This document shows, one piece after another, positions 27,494 through 35,508 of a DNA stretch of 64,000 nt. The notes under the pieces were generated by a model, which had not been told where the DNA came from, did not search any database, and was given only the letters and a program-made list of their open reading frames with translations. A program made the translations under genes and the position numbers. Source of the stretch: Amycolatopsis xylanica (lineage in GTDB: Bacteria; Actinomycetota; Actinomycetes; Mycobacteriales; Pseudonocardiaceae); the NCBI RefSeq assembly GCF_900107045.1, contig NZ_FNON01000014.1:91180-155179 (forward strand), in the 5' to 3' direction. Position 1 is the stretch's first letter; every line of letters begins with the position of its first letter.

Positions 27494-27543
27494 ATTGCCT
27501 GCCGCCGGAGAGCCTCACATCGTGAGAAACAGCGTGCCGGATG

Positions 27544-28347
27544 TCACACGAGTTCGCTGACCTCACGCGCCGCCGCACGCAGTCCGTCCAGCGCCGCACG
27601 TGTCGACCTGGGGTTCAACGCGTGCGCGGCGAGCCGGAACAAGATCGCCCGCAACAGCAGCTGTGGCCATTCGGGCAGATGCGCCCAGCGATGCAACAAC
27701 TGGATGTCGGCGCCGCCCCACGCGATCGCGTCGACGGCGACCACGGCCGCACCCCACTCGGCAGGCCGGTAATAAGGGACGAAATCCACGATTCCGGGCG
27801 CCGCCTTGCCCGAGTAGACGACGCTGGCGAGCAGATCCCCGTGGACCACTTGGTCCGGCAGCTTGACCGGACGGCGCGCGCCGGCGAGCACTTCGAACCA
27901 GCGGCCACCCCTGGTCTCTTCCAGCGGCACTTCCAGCTCGCCCCACGCGACCCGGTCGGCGATGCCCTCGGGGTCGTCACGCGTAGCCAGGAAGGACGGG
28001 CGCGAGAGCCGCGCCGTCGCCTGATGCAGTTTGACGGCCGCGAGCACGGTCTCGTCCGCGCGGTGCTCGGGCGTGCCGGGCACGTACTTGTTCGCGGCCC
28101 AGCCCGCGACGATCCAGCGTCCGTCCGACGCGCGCACCGGCCGCGCGATCCGCAGGCCCGGCGCGTCGATCTGCTCCAGCGCCCGCGCCGACCACACGGC
28201 ACGGCTCTTGTCGGCCACGGGTTTCACCACGATGTCGCCACACCGCCAGACCGTCCCGCCCGGCAACGGCTCCAGCTCGGCCGGATGAGCGCCGAACGCC
28301 GAGCAGACATGCTCAGGGGGACTTTGATGCCTGACGACCACGGCCAC
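27544..28347 (-). CDS. TIGR02569-type actinobacterial protein (phosphotransferase-like)
   Basis: 267 residues. The pattern matches the actinobacteria-specific TIGR02569 family: an N-terminal GGTVWRCGDIVVKPV, a central LPDQVVHGDLLASVVY that looks like the HGDxxxxN loop of aminoglycoside phosphotransferases, and GIVDFVPYYRPAEW (a D-F pair as in the metal-binding DFD loop). A kinase-like fold is therefore likely, although the Asn of HGDxxxxN is replaced by Val. The substrate is unknown. It is conserved in this part of actinobacterial chromosomes near moeZ. It lies 5 bp downstream of the LysR gene and is probably co-transcribed. Confidence 0.75.
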   Translation of the reverse strand: MAVVVRHQSPPEHVCSAFGAHPAELEPLPGGTVWRCGDIVVKPVADKSRAVWSARALEQIDAPGLRIARPVRASDGRWIVAGWAANKYVPGTPEHRADETVLAAVKLHQATARLSRPSFLATRDDPEGIADRVAWGELEVPLEETRGGRWFEVLAGARRPVKLPDQVVHGDLLASVVYSGKAAPGIVDFVPYYRPAEWGAAVVAVDAIAWGGADIQLLHRWAHLPEWPQLLLRAILFRLAAHALNPRSTRAALDGLRAAAREVSELV

Positions 28348-28352
28348 ACACG

Positions 28353-29267
28353 TTACCTCGCGGGCGGCTCCACGAAAGAGAACGAACCTGCGTCCTTTTC
28401 GACCTTTCTTGCCTGTTCACGGAGGATCCGCTCGAAGAATCCGGCCGCGGGCGCCACGAGATCGGGTGTAACGACGAAGACCTGGCGCGACGGCGCGGTC
28501 GCTCCGAGTGAGCGCAGCACGACCCCGGTAGGCACGGCCGCCGCCGCGAGCGCGGGCACCAGCGTCACGCCGAGCCCGGCCGCCACGAAGCCGAGCTTCG
28601 CCATCCACTCGTTCGCCCGGATCCCCGCCCTCGGCAGGAACCCGATCTCGACCGCGGCCGTGGCGAGCGCCGATCCCTCGCGCACGCCGCCGATCCAGTG
28701 CTCGTCGACGAGTTCCGCGAGACTCAGTTCCGCCCGATCGGCCATCGGATGCCCGGCGGGCAACGCGACCAGCAGCGGATCGTTCAACAATGGCCGCCAA
28801 GCCGGTCCCACCGGATGATCGCTGCTCACGATCGCGAGATCGATGTCCCCGGCCGCGAGCCCGTCGAGCAGGTCCTTGCTCCGGCCTTCGCTGAGCGAGA
28901 TCTCGACCTCGGGCCGCGCCGCGCGAAAACGACCGAGTGCGGCGGGCACCAGCACGGCATTGGCCGTCGGGAACGATCCGACGCGCAACCCGCCCCCGTT
29001 GCCGGCGCGAATGGCCGCCATCTCGGCTTCCGCGGTGCCCAGCCGTTCCAGCACCTCTTCCGCACGGCGGCACAGCAGCTCGCCGGCGGCGGTCAGCCGC
29101 ACGCCACGCGGCAACCGCTCGAACAACGGCAGCCCGGCCGACTGCTCCAGCGCGGCGAGCCTGCGCGAAACGGCCGACTGCGTGTAGTTCAGCTCGGCCG
29201 CCGCGGCCGTGAACGACCCCAGCCTGGCGACGGCACTGAGCAGGCGCAGCGAATCAATGTCGAACAC
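28353..29267 (-). CDS. LysR-family transcriptional regulator
   Basis: 304 residues from GTG 29267 (FDIDSLRLLSAVARLGSFT). N-terminal winged helix-turn-helix AAAELNYTQSAVSRRLAAL, then a LysR substrate-binding domain (LRVGSFPTANAVLVPAAL ... DLAIVSSDHPVGP). It is divergent from the membrane protein gene at 29320 with 52 bp between, so it probably controls that gene and itself. The ligand cannot be guessed. The longer open frame upstream overlaps the divergent gene and is rejected. Confidence 0.9.
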   Translation of the reverse strand: MFDIDSLRLLSAVARLGSFTAAAAELNYTQSAVSRRLAALEQSAGLPLFERLPRGVRLTAAGELLCRRAEEVLERLGTAEAEMAAIRAGNGGGLRVGSFPTANAVLVPAALGRFRAARPEVEISLSEGRSKDLLDGLAAGDIDLAIVSSDHPVGPAWRPLLNDPLLVALPAGHPMADRAELSLAELVDEHWIGGVREGSALATAAVEIGFLPRAGIRANEWMAKLGFVAAGLGVTLVPALAAAAVPTGVVLRSLGATAPSRQVFVVTPDLVAPAAGFFERILREQARKVEKDAGSFSFVEPPAR

Positions 29268-29319
29268 TTGAGTAAACCTACTGATGTACGTGGCCCGCTG
29301 AGCCCGACAAGATGCCCGC

Positions 29320-29865
29320 ATGAACATCACCAGGGCCGGCTGGATCCAGCTGGCCTCACTGTGGGGAGCGGCCATCCTCGTGCTCGTGACGGCGGGCTGG
29401 CTGCTGTTGCTCGCCGGATTCTTCGGCACACCGCTGCTGGCGGCGCCGGTGCCCTTCGTGCTGGTCGGCACGGCATACGGGCTCGGCTCGGCCACCCAGT
29501 CCGCGTCGCGCCTGACCGAAGACCACGGCACCCGTCTGCTGTGGGCCTGTGTGGTCGGCCTCGTCGGACTGGCGGGCACGTTCTTCGTGTTCGCCGCCTT
29601 CGACGCCGCCGGCATCGAACACCTGCCGTGGGTGGCGATCATCCTGTGCGGACTGCCTTATCCGCTGGTCGCGGGCATCCTCGCGACGCCATGGGCGTTC
29701 CGCGCGGGCGCCGCCGTGCTCACGGTCGCGCTGATCGTGCTCGGCGTATGGCTTCCGGCGAGCCGCGACAAGCCCGCGTCGACGGGCGAGCGGTTCGCCG
29801 AGATGGTCCACGACGTCTTCATCCCGCACAAGACCAAGCAGCTCAAGCTCGACTTCCGCGACTGA
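29320..29865 (+). CDS. Multi-pass membrane protein of unknown function
   Basis: 181 residues from ATG 29320. Four to five hydrophobic segments: about 11-30, 36-53, 72-91, 100-118 and 125-140. The C-terminal tail is charged (FIPHKTKQLKLDF). No family recognised. It sits divergently from the LysR gene, so it may be its target; a transporter of small molecules is one possibility but nothing in the sequence proves it. It is followed directly by a 16-bp tandem repeat and a terminator. Confidence 0.7.
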   Translation: MNITRAGWIQLASLWGAAILVLVTAGWLLLLAGFFGTPLLAAPVPFVLVGTAYGLGSATQSASRLTEDHGTRLLWACVVGLVGLAGTFFVFAAFDAAGIEHLPWVAIILCGLPYPLVAGILATPWAFRAGAAVLTVALIVLGVWLPASRDKPASTGERFAEMVHDVFIPHKTKQLKLDFRD

Positions 29866-29945
29866 TTCGACAAAGGCCTAATTCGACAAAGGGCTGATCC
29901 AACAAGGGACTGATTCAACAAGGGGCTCATACGACAAGGGCACGT
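29866..29945 (+). repeat. Five tandem copies of a 16-bp unit ahead of a terminator
   Basis: Starting right after the stop codon, the unit TTCGACAAAGGGCTGA repeats five times with exact 16-bp spacing (starts at 29866, 29882, 29898, 29914 and 29930) and one to four changes per copy. The last unit runs into the left arm of the terminator hairpin at 29934. No open frame of note. The repeat could have grown by slippage of the terminator's own arm sequence ACAAGGG. Confidence 0.85.
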
Positions 29946-29985
29946 TTGAAATGTTCAACAATTCAAACGTGCCCTTGTATTTTTT
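29934..29985 (+). terminator. Strong intrinsic terminator after the membrane protein gene
   Basis: Perfect 17-bp arms 29934-29950 (ACAAGGGCACGTTTGAA) and 29962-29978 with an 11-base loop, followed by ATTTTTT (29979-29985). It is the only hairpin I noted in the window that has a clear T-run, so it is a classical terminator for the plus-strand gene ending at 29865. Confidence 0.88.
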
Positions 29986-30021
29986 GGGCGGAAGCCAAAC
30001 ATGGCGGGTCTGGGCGGCTGG

Positions 30022-30285
30022 GTGAGGGGATCCCTCACGCCAGCCTGAAAAAGCGTGCGCGAGTGGTGCCTCTGCTCCGCTAGACGCAGCAGAGGTACCA
30101 CTCGCGCAAACACAGTCCCCTGATCCGAGCCTCATCACGCAGCGAGGGGACCCCCGAGTGCTTACTACGCACTCGACGGCACCCTCACTTCACAGCGCAC
30201 CCACATCGAACTCGGCCAAGGAAATCCACACCGGCCAGCCCCGGAACACGCCATGTTCGACCTTCCCCTGAACAGAACTAGAGGA
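30022..30285. terminator. Intergenic hairpin cluster between convergent genes
   Basis: No gene is seen here. Three hairpins are visible. First, a palindrome GTGAGGGGATCCCTCAC at 30022-30038. Second, a 21-bp stem with one mismatch, 30056-30076 with 30088-30108. Third, CGAGTGC/GCACTCG at 30155-30175. They follow the minus-strand moeZ stop at 30286 and back up the plus-strand terminator at 29934. Their likely role is to end moeZ transcription. The short open frames in this stretch have no recognisable product. Confidence 0.6.
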
Positions 30286-31464
30286 TCAGTACGTCGGCAG
30301 GCTCTGGTCGATCTGCCTGGCCCAGGCGAGCACACCACCACCGAGGTGGGTCGCGTCCTTGAACCCGGCCTTGTGCAGCGCGGCCAGCGCCTCCGCCGAG
30401 CGCGCGCCCGACTTGCAGTGCAGCACGATCGGCTTGTCCTGCGGCAGCTCCGCGAACGCCTCACCCGAGAGGATCCGGTCCTTCGGGATGAGCGTCGCGC
30501 CCTTGATGTTCACGATCTCGTACTCGTGCGGCTCACGGACGTCGATCAGCGCGAAGTTGTCGCCGTTGTCGAACTTGGCCTTGAGCTCGGCGGGCGTGAT
30601 CGTGCTGCCCGCGGCGGCGTTGGCCGCCTCGTCGGACACCACACCGCAGAACGCGTCGTAGTCGATCAGCTCGGTGATCTTCGGGGTCTCCGGGTCCTTG
30701 CGGATCTTGACCTCGCGGTACTTCATCTCCAGCGCGTCGTAGCTGATCAGCCGCCCGAGCAGCGGCTCACCGATGCCGGTGATGAGCTTGATCGCCTCGT
30801 TCACCATGATCGAGCCGATCGACGCGCACAGCACGCCCAGCACGCCGCCCTCGGCGCACGACGGGACCATGCCGGGCGGCGGCGGCTCGGGGTAGAGGTC
30901 GCGGTAGTTGAGGCCCTTGCCGTTCGGCGCGTCTTCCCAGAACACGCTGACCTGGCCCTCGAACCGGAAGATCGAGCCCCACACGTACGGCTTGCCCAGC
31001 AGCACCGCGGCGTCGTTCACCAGGTACCGGGTGGCGAAGTTGTCGGTGCCGTCGACGATCAGGTCGTAGTCGCGGAAGATCTCCAGCGCGTTCGAGCTGT
31101 CGAGCCGGTCGGTGTGCAGGTACACCTTGACGAACGGGTTGACCTCGGCGATCGACTCCTGCGCCGAAGCGGCCTTGAGCTTGCCGATGTCGGACTGGCC
31201 GTGGATCACCTGGCGGTGCAGGTTCGATTCGTCGACCTCGTCGAAGTCGACGATGCCGAGCGTGCCGACACCGGCGGCGGCCAGGTACAGCAGCGCCGGG
31301 CTGCCCAGCCCGCCCGCGCCGATGACCAGGACCTTCGCGTTCTTCAGCCGTTTCTGCCCGGTCACCCCGACGTCGGGAATGATCAGGTGACGGCTGTAGC
31401 GAGCCACCTCTTCCTTGGTGAGCTCGGCGGCCGGCTCAACGAGCGGCGGCAGCTTGCCAGACAT
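30286..31464 (-). CDS. moeZ: MoeZ: ThiF-type adenylyltransferase fused to rhodanese
   Basis: 392 residues. Residues about 20-270 are a ThiF/MoeB domain: VLVIGAGGLGSPALLYLAAAG (nucleotide binding) with catalytic-type NLHRQ and DGTDNF; a zinc-binding CxxC is not obvious, as in actinobacterial MoeZ. The C-terminal rhodanese has its active-site Cys at about 350 (LHCKSGARS). MoeZ activates the C-terminus of ubiquitin-like sulfur carriers and passes on sulfur for molybdopterin, thiamine-type and other thio-cofactors. It thus also supports the molybdenum nitrate reductase in this window. Homologue of mycobacterial Rv3206c in the same gene order. Confidence 0.95.
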   Translation of the reverse strand: MSGKLPPLVEPAAELTKEEVARYSRHLIIPDVGVTGQKRLKNAKVLVIGAGGLGSPALLYLAAAGVGTLGIVDFDEVDESNLHRQVIHGQSDIGKLKAASAQESIAEVNPFVKVYLHTDRLDSSNALEIFRDYDLIVDGTDNFATRYLVNDAAVLLGKPYVWGSIFRFEGQVSVFWEDAPNGKGLNYRDLYPEPPPPGMVPSCAEGGVLGVLCASIGSIMVNEAIKLITGIGEPLLGRLISYDALEMKYREVKIRKDPETPKITELIDYDAFCGVVSDEAANAAAGSTITPAELKAKFDNGDNFALIDVREPHEYEIVNIKGATLIPKDRILSGEAFAELPQDKPIVLHCKSGARSAEALAALHKAGFKDATHLGGGVLAWARQIDQSLPTY

Positions 31465-31558
31465 CCGGGTCCTCCATCTCGCGCGTTATCGCGTTCGCAT
31501 CCCAGTATGTCTAACGCGCGCAGGCAACCACTACTTCCCGACGTCCACCCTGTGGGAT

Positions 31559-32692
31559 CTAGCCGCCGGGTTTGCCGGACGGGTTGGGCCACGCGTTGGG
31601 CTTGCAGACCTTGCCGTCCGCGGGCACCTTGCCCTTGTCGCCACCGGGGATGTTGTTCAGCTTCTCGACGTAGTCGTTCGCGACGCCGAAGGACTGCTGC
31701 ATCATCACCGGCGCGAGCCCGCCGTTTTCGTTGCAGCCGACGTGCTTGCCGCCGAGCGCGTGGCCGACCTCGTGGTTGATCGCGTACGCGCGATAGCCGC
31801 TCAGGTCGTTCTCCCACGCCTTCGCGCCGCGGATCCACCTGGCCACGTTGATGATCACCCGGCCGGCGCTGCTGCGGTAGCAGGAGGCCTCGAACTTGAT
31901 CTGGTAACCGCACAGGTCGGCACGATGCGAGGTGTTCGGGCTGGTCAGGCTGACCTTGAAGCTGGGGTTCGGGAAGTTCGCGTCCACCCGCTGCAGGGTG
32001 TACTTGCCGGTGCCCACCCAGCTCTGCGAGCTGGACAGGGTGTTCTGCACCGACGAGGCGAAGCTGTCGTCACCCTGGTAGGTCGCCGGGTCCAGGCCGT
32101 CTTCCGCCTCGATCGTGTAGGTGAACAGCGCGCCGCCGGTCCCCTTTTTCTCCGGGGGCGGCCCCGTGAGCGGGATGGCGTGCCAGGTGCCCTTGCCGCT
32201 CTCGGTGATCGGGTTGCCGTCGGGCAGCTCGGCCGTGTCCACCTTGAGGTCGATCGGCGTAGGCGGGTTCTCGACCAGCACGTCGCCGCCATTGCCGTCC
32301 CCAGAGCCGTCGCCCGACCCGGTCGCGGCGCCCGAGGTCTGCCCGGCCGCCTCACTGACGGGCTCGGCCGGTCCGCTGGCGGTCCGGAACACCACGAGCA
32401 CGGTCAGCACGACCAGGATCGGCACCGCGTACATGCGCCAGCCGTAGACCTTGCCGAGCTTGGAGAGCTTGCCCTTGTCAGCGGGCTTCTTCTTCGGCGG
32501 CGCCGACTTGGGCTCCCAGGCCGCGGCCAGCGGCTGCGCGGACGTGCGGCGGGAACCGGGTTGATAGCGCTCCTCGGTGACCCGCGACGTGCTCGCGCGC
32601 TGGCTCGGCCGGTACTGACCGGTGTGCGGTGCCCGGCGCTGAGCGGACGGATACTGAGCCCGCCGCTCGTCGCCTCGCGCATCCTGCGTCAC
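31559..32692 (-). CDS. DUF3152 membrane-anchored zinc-metalloprotease-like protein
   Basis: About 377 residues from GTG 32692 (VTQDARGDERR); a GTG three codons earlier is equally possible. Cytoplasmic basic N-terminus of about 90 residues, one membrane segment (MYAVPILVVLTVLVVF), a Ser/Gly/Pro linker, then an external domain with the zinc motif HEVGHALGGKH. DUF3152 proteins have this HExxHxxxxxH pattern of metzincin-like peptidases, but substrates are unknown. M. tuberculosis has it as Rv3207c beside moeZ, as here. Probably in one operon with the hydrolase gene upstream. Confidence 0.88.
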   Translation of the reverse strand: MTQDARGDERRAQYPSAQRRAPHTGQYRPSQRASTSRVTEERYQPGSRRTSAQPLAAAWEPKSAPPKKKPADKGKLSKLGKVYGWRMYAVPILVVLTVLVVFRTASGPAEPVSEAAGQTSGAATGSGDGSGDGNGGDVLVENPPTPIDLKVDTAELPDGNPITESGKGTWHAIPLTGPPPEKKGTGGALFTYTIEAEDGLDPATYQGDDSFASSVQNTLSSSQSWVGTGKYTLQRVDANFPNPSFKVSLTSPNTSHRADLCGYQIKFEASCYRSSAGRVIINVARWIRGAKAWENDLSGYRAYAINHEVGHALGGKHVGCNENGGLAPVMMQQSFGVANDYVEKLNNIPGGDKGKVPADGKVCKPNAWPNPSGKPGG

Positions 32693-32781
32693 CCGGTCCA
32701 CGCACCAAGAGTGCCATAACCAAACCGTGATGCTTCGAGCGACTGGCGGAATACCGATGGAATGATATTCACTCGAATGGG

Positions 32782-33762
32782 CTACCAAGTCCCGTTTTCG
32801 ACACTTTCCCACATCCCCAGGACGGCTCTCGCTACGGCAACCGGGCGTTCCATCTGCGCCACATGGCCGGTGCGGGGAAGAACGAGTAACCGGGCATGGG
32901 GCAGCGCCTCGGCCGTCCGTACCGCGCGTTTGGCGGAGATCACTCTGTCGTGGATCCCCCAGACGACGAGCGTGGGAGCGGTCACAGTGCGCGCGACCGA
33001 CCACAGCGACGCCTCGCCGCGGGCGGTCCAGGTCCGGAAGATCCCGAACGTGCTGCGCGCGAGCGCGGGTGTCGCCCACTTGAACCCGGCGCGCTCGCTG
33101 TGTTCGGCCGCGAGTTCGTCAAGCCGGCTTTCGGCGAAGGCGTCCGGCTCGGCGTAGCAGAGCTTGATCACCTGCTTGGCCCGCTCGCGTGGCCCGAGCG
33201 CGGCGAGCTGCTTGCGAACCCGGCTGCCGACGAGCGGCAGATACGCGAGCGCCATCCGCGGGTCGGAAAGCCGACGCGGGTCCGGGCGGCGATCCGGCAT
33301 CGCGGGCGAGATGAGGGTGAGCGTCCGCACCAGCTCCGGCCGCCGCGCGGCGAGCAGCAGCGCGACCGCGCCGCCCATCGAATTGCCGAGTAGGTGCACC
33401 GGCTTGCCGCCCTGCTCCTCCACGTACTTCCCGAGGATCTCCGCGTGCGCGTCGAGGCTGAAGTCGAACCCGGGCTCAGGCTCGGAGAACCCGAATCCCG
33501 GCAGGTCGACAGCGGTGCCGCCGGCGAACGGCGAGAGCTGCGCCGCGAGATCCGTCCAGTTGGTCGACGAGCCGCCGAGCCCGTGCACGTAGACGGCGGT
33601 CGTGTCCGCCGGGCCCTCCGTGCGCCGGACCGCGAGGCCCAGCTCGACCGTCCGCGGGTAGGGCGGGCGGGCCCCGTCGAGCGGCGGCAGCGGGGTGTTC
33701 GACAGCGGAACGTGGGTCAGCGGCGAACGGGTGACACGCGGGCTGGAAACTGTACGAGACAC
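32782..33762 (-). CDS. Alpha/beta-fold hydrolase
   Basis: About 326 residues from GTG 33762 (VSRTVSSPRVTRS). The frame is open 39 codons further, into the promoter space of the divergent TetR gene, so the shorter start is preferred. Oxyanion region VYVHGLGGSSTNW, nucleophile elbow LLGNSMGGAVALL (Ser), acid in VVWGIHDRV, and catalytic His in RTGHVAQME. A cytoplasmic esterase/lipase-type hydrolase whose substrate is unknown. It is divergent from the TetR gene at 33878, which may control it. Confidence 0.88.
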   Translation of the reverse strand: MSRTVSSPRVTRSPLTHVPLSNTPLPPLDGARPPYPRTVELGLAVRRTEGPADTTAVYVHGLGGSSTNWTDLAAQLSPFAGGTAVDLPGFGFSEPEPGFDFSLDAHAEILGKYVEEQGGKPVHLLGNSMGGAVALLLAARRPELVRTLTLISPAMPDRRPDPRRLSDPRMALAYLPLVGSRVRKQLAALGPRERAKQVIKLCYAEPDAFAESRLDELAAEHSERAGFKWATPALARSTFGIFRTWTARGEASLWSVARTVTAPTLVVWGIHDRVISAKRAVRTAEALPHARLLVLPRTGHVAQMERPVAVARAVLGMWESVENGTW

Positions 33763-33877
33763 CAGACCAGGATGCCTCACCCTTGGCGGTGAAGGTGTAC
33801 CGGCGAGTAATGTCGAGTGAGCTTCTGGTGGCGGTGACCCCGCCACCAGCGGAGGGGCCGCTCGACGTGGAGGAAGC

Positions 33878-34507
33878 ATGACGGAGATGGCGCGTTTGCA
33901 GCAACGAGGGGTCCGCCTGCCCCGTACCGAACGCCGCGCTCAACTGCTGGCGGCAGCGCAACGCGTCTTCGCCGCCAACGGGTACCACGCGGCGGCGATG
34001 GACGAGATCGCCGAAGAGGCAGGCGTCAGCAAGCCGGTGCTCTACCAGCACTTCCCCGGCAAGCTCGACCTCTACATCGCGCTGCTCGAGAGCCACGTGG
34101 ACGAGCTGGTCCGCCGGGTCAAGGAGGCGCTCGAGTCCACCACGGACAACAAGCAGCGCGTCCCGGCGACGGTCGGCGCGTTCTTCGACTTCGTCAACGG
34201 CGACGCCGGCGCGTTCCGTATGGTCTTCGAATCCGACCTGCGCGGCGAGCCCGCGGTCCAGGAGGCGGTCGACAGGGCCACCTCGGCCAGCGTCGACGCG
34301 ATCACCGACACGATCACCGCCGACGCTGGCCTCGACGAGGACAAGGCCCGCCTGCTCGCGGTCGGCCTGGTCGGCCTGAGCCAGGTCAGCGCCCGCTTCT
34401 GGCTGGCGCACCACCAGTCGATGAGCCGCGAGGAAGCGGTCGCACTGACGGCCAACCTGGCCTGGCGCGGCATCGGCGGCGGGTTCCCCCTGCAGCACCA
34501 GGACTGA
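33878..34507 (+). CDS. TetR-family regulator (Rv3208-like)
   Basis: 209 residues from ATG 33878, fixed by GGAGGAAGC just upstream. TetR helix-turn-helix: MDEIAEEAGVSKPVLYQHFPGKLDLYIALL. The C-terminal ligand domain contains FRMVFESDLRGEPAVQEAV. It sits where M. tuberculosis has Rv3208, next to the DUF3152 and DUF3107 genes. It is divergent from the hydrolase gene at 33762. It ends 10 bp before a 25-bp perfect hairpin. Confidence 0.92.
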   Translation: MTEMARLQQRGVRLPRTERRAQLLAAAQRVFAANGYHAAAMDEIAEEAGVSKPVLYQHFPGKLDLYIALLESHVDELVRRVKEALESTTDNKQRVPATVGAFFDFVNGDAGAFRMVFESDLRGEPAVQEAVDRATSASVDAITDTITADAGLDEDKARLLAVGLVGLSQVSARFWLAHHQSMSREEAVALTANLAWRGIGGGFPLQHQD

Positions 34508-34517
34508 GCTCCCGGGA

Positions 34518-34574
34518 AAAGCCCGAAAGTGGCTTTCGTCAGGTCTTATCTGACGAAAGCCACTTTCGGGCTTT
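34518..34574. terminator. Bidirectional hairpin with 25-bp perfect stem
   Basis: Arms 34518-34542 and 34550-34574 are perfectly complementary over 25 bp (core GCCCGAAAGTGGCTTTCGTC), with a 7-base loop GTCTTAT. It lies between two convergent genes ending at 34507 and 34585. Runs of A and T at the outer edges would give a short U-tract in either direction. Likely a shared terminator. Confidence 0.85.
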
Positions 34575-34584
34575 CACACGAGCG

Positions 34585-35508
34585 TCAGGCCGAGGCCCGG
34601 CGCGGCTCGGCACAGGCGCGGGTCAGGGCGCCGATGCGGGCGGCGACCTCGTCGGCGCGTTCTTGGGGGAGCATGTGGCCGGCGCCCGGGTACAGCGCGA
34701 AATCGGCCTGGGGCAGCTCGTCGGCGATGACCCTGGCGTGCGCGACCGGGCAGAGGCGATCCTTCTCCCCCGCCAGCACGACCGCCGGGACGTGCCTGAG
34801 CGCGGCGAGCGCAACGCGGCGGTCGTGCTGGGATATCGCGTCCTGAAAGCCCCCTACGCTCGCAGGATGCGCGCAGAGCAGCTGCTCCGCGACCGAGTGG
34901 ACGTCCTCGCGGCGCGGATGGTCACCGAACACCAGCAGCCGCGCGCCCGGCCGGACCATCGACGGCGGCAAAGGCAACGCGTCGGCGCGCCGCCGCGACA
35001 GCATCTTCGCCAGCTTGCGCTCGAACCGCGCGGCGCCGCGACCGGCGACGCCAGGCAGGCCTAGCGTGATCCGGTCCATCTGCCCCGAGGACGTCGCCAC
35101 GAATGCGACGCCCACGACGCGTTTGGTCACCAGGTCCGGGTGCCGCTCGGCCAGTTCCATGATCGTCATGCCACCCATGGAATGCCCGGCCAGCACGACC
35201 GGCCCCTCCGTGCGCGCGGCGATCAGCTCGGCGAGGTCGTCGGCTAGCTGCGGGATCGTCGCGGTGCCCGCCGTCGCCGGGGCCGAGCCGCCGTGCCCGC
35301 GCAGGTCGTAGCGCAGCACGCGCACCGACGGGTCCAGCCGCTCGACGACCGAATCCCAGGTCCGGTGATCCTGGGTCCAGCCGTGCACGAGCACCAGCGT
35401 CAGCGCGGAGTCCATCGGGCCTGACGTCCTGACGTGCAGCGCGGTGCCGTCGGCGGTGACGAAGCGGTGCGCGCGTGCCGGATCACGGCGCGTCTCGACC
35501 GTGGTCAT
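34585..35508 (-). CDS. Alpha/beta-fold hydrolase, coupled to AurF-like oxygenase
   Basis: 307 residues from ATG 35508, overlapping by four bases the oxygenase gene upstream. LVHGWTQDHRTWD (oxyanion), LAGHSMGGMTIME (nucleophile Ser), CPVAHARVIADELP (loop after the acid region) and YPGAGHMLPQE (His). Such hydrolases include esterases and epoxide hydrolases; the exact substrate is unknown. The tight coupling suggests it acts on the product of the oxygenase. Probably controlled with it by the divergent TetR at 36458. Confidence 0.88.
   Translation of the reverse strand: MTTVETRRDPARAHRFVTADGTALHVRTSGPMDSALTLVLVHGWTQDHRTWDSVVERLDPSVRVLRYDLRGHGGSAPATAGTATIPQLADDLAELIAARTEGPVVLAGHSMGGMTIMELAERHPDLVTKRVVGVAFVATSSGQMDRITLGLPGVAGRGAARFERKLAKMLSRRRADALPLPPSMVRPGARLLVFGDHPRREDVHSVAEQLLCAHPASVGGFQDAISQHDRRVALAALRHVPAVVLAGEKDRLCPVAHARVIADELPQADFALYPGAGHMLPQERADEVAARIGALTRACAEPRRASA

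Noticed and set aside
30165..30464. 99-codon minus-strand frame downstream of and inside moeZ
   Set aside because: Arg/Ser-rich shadow frame that overlaps the moeZ end in another phase, with no start signal.
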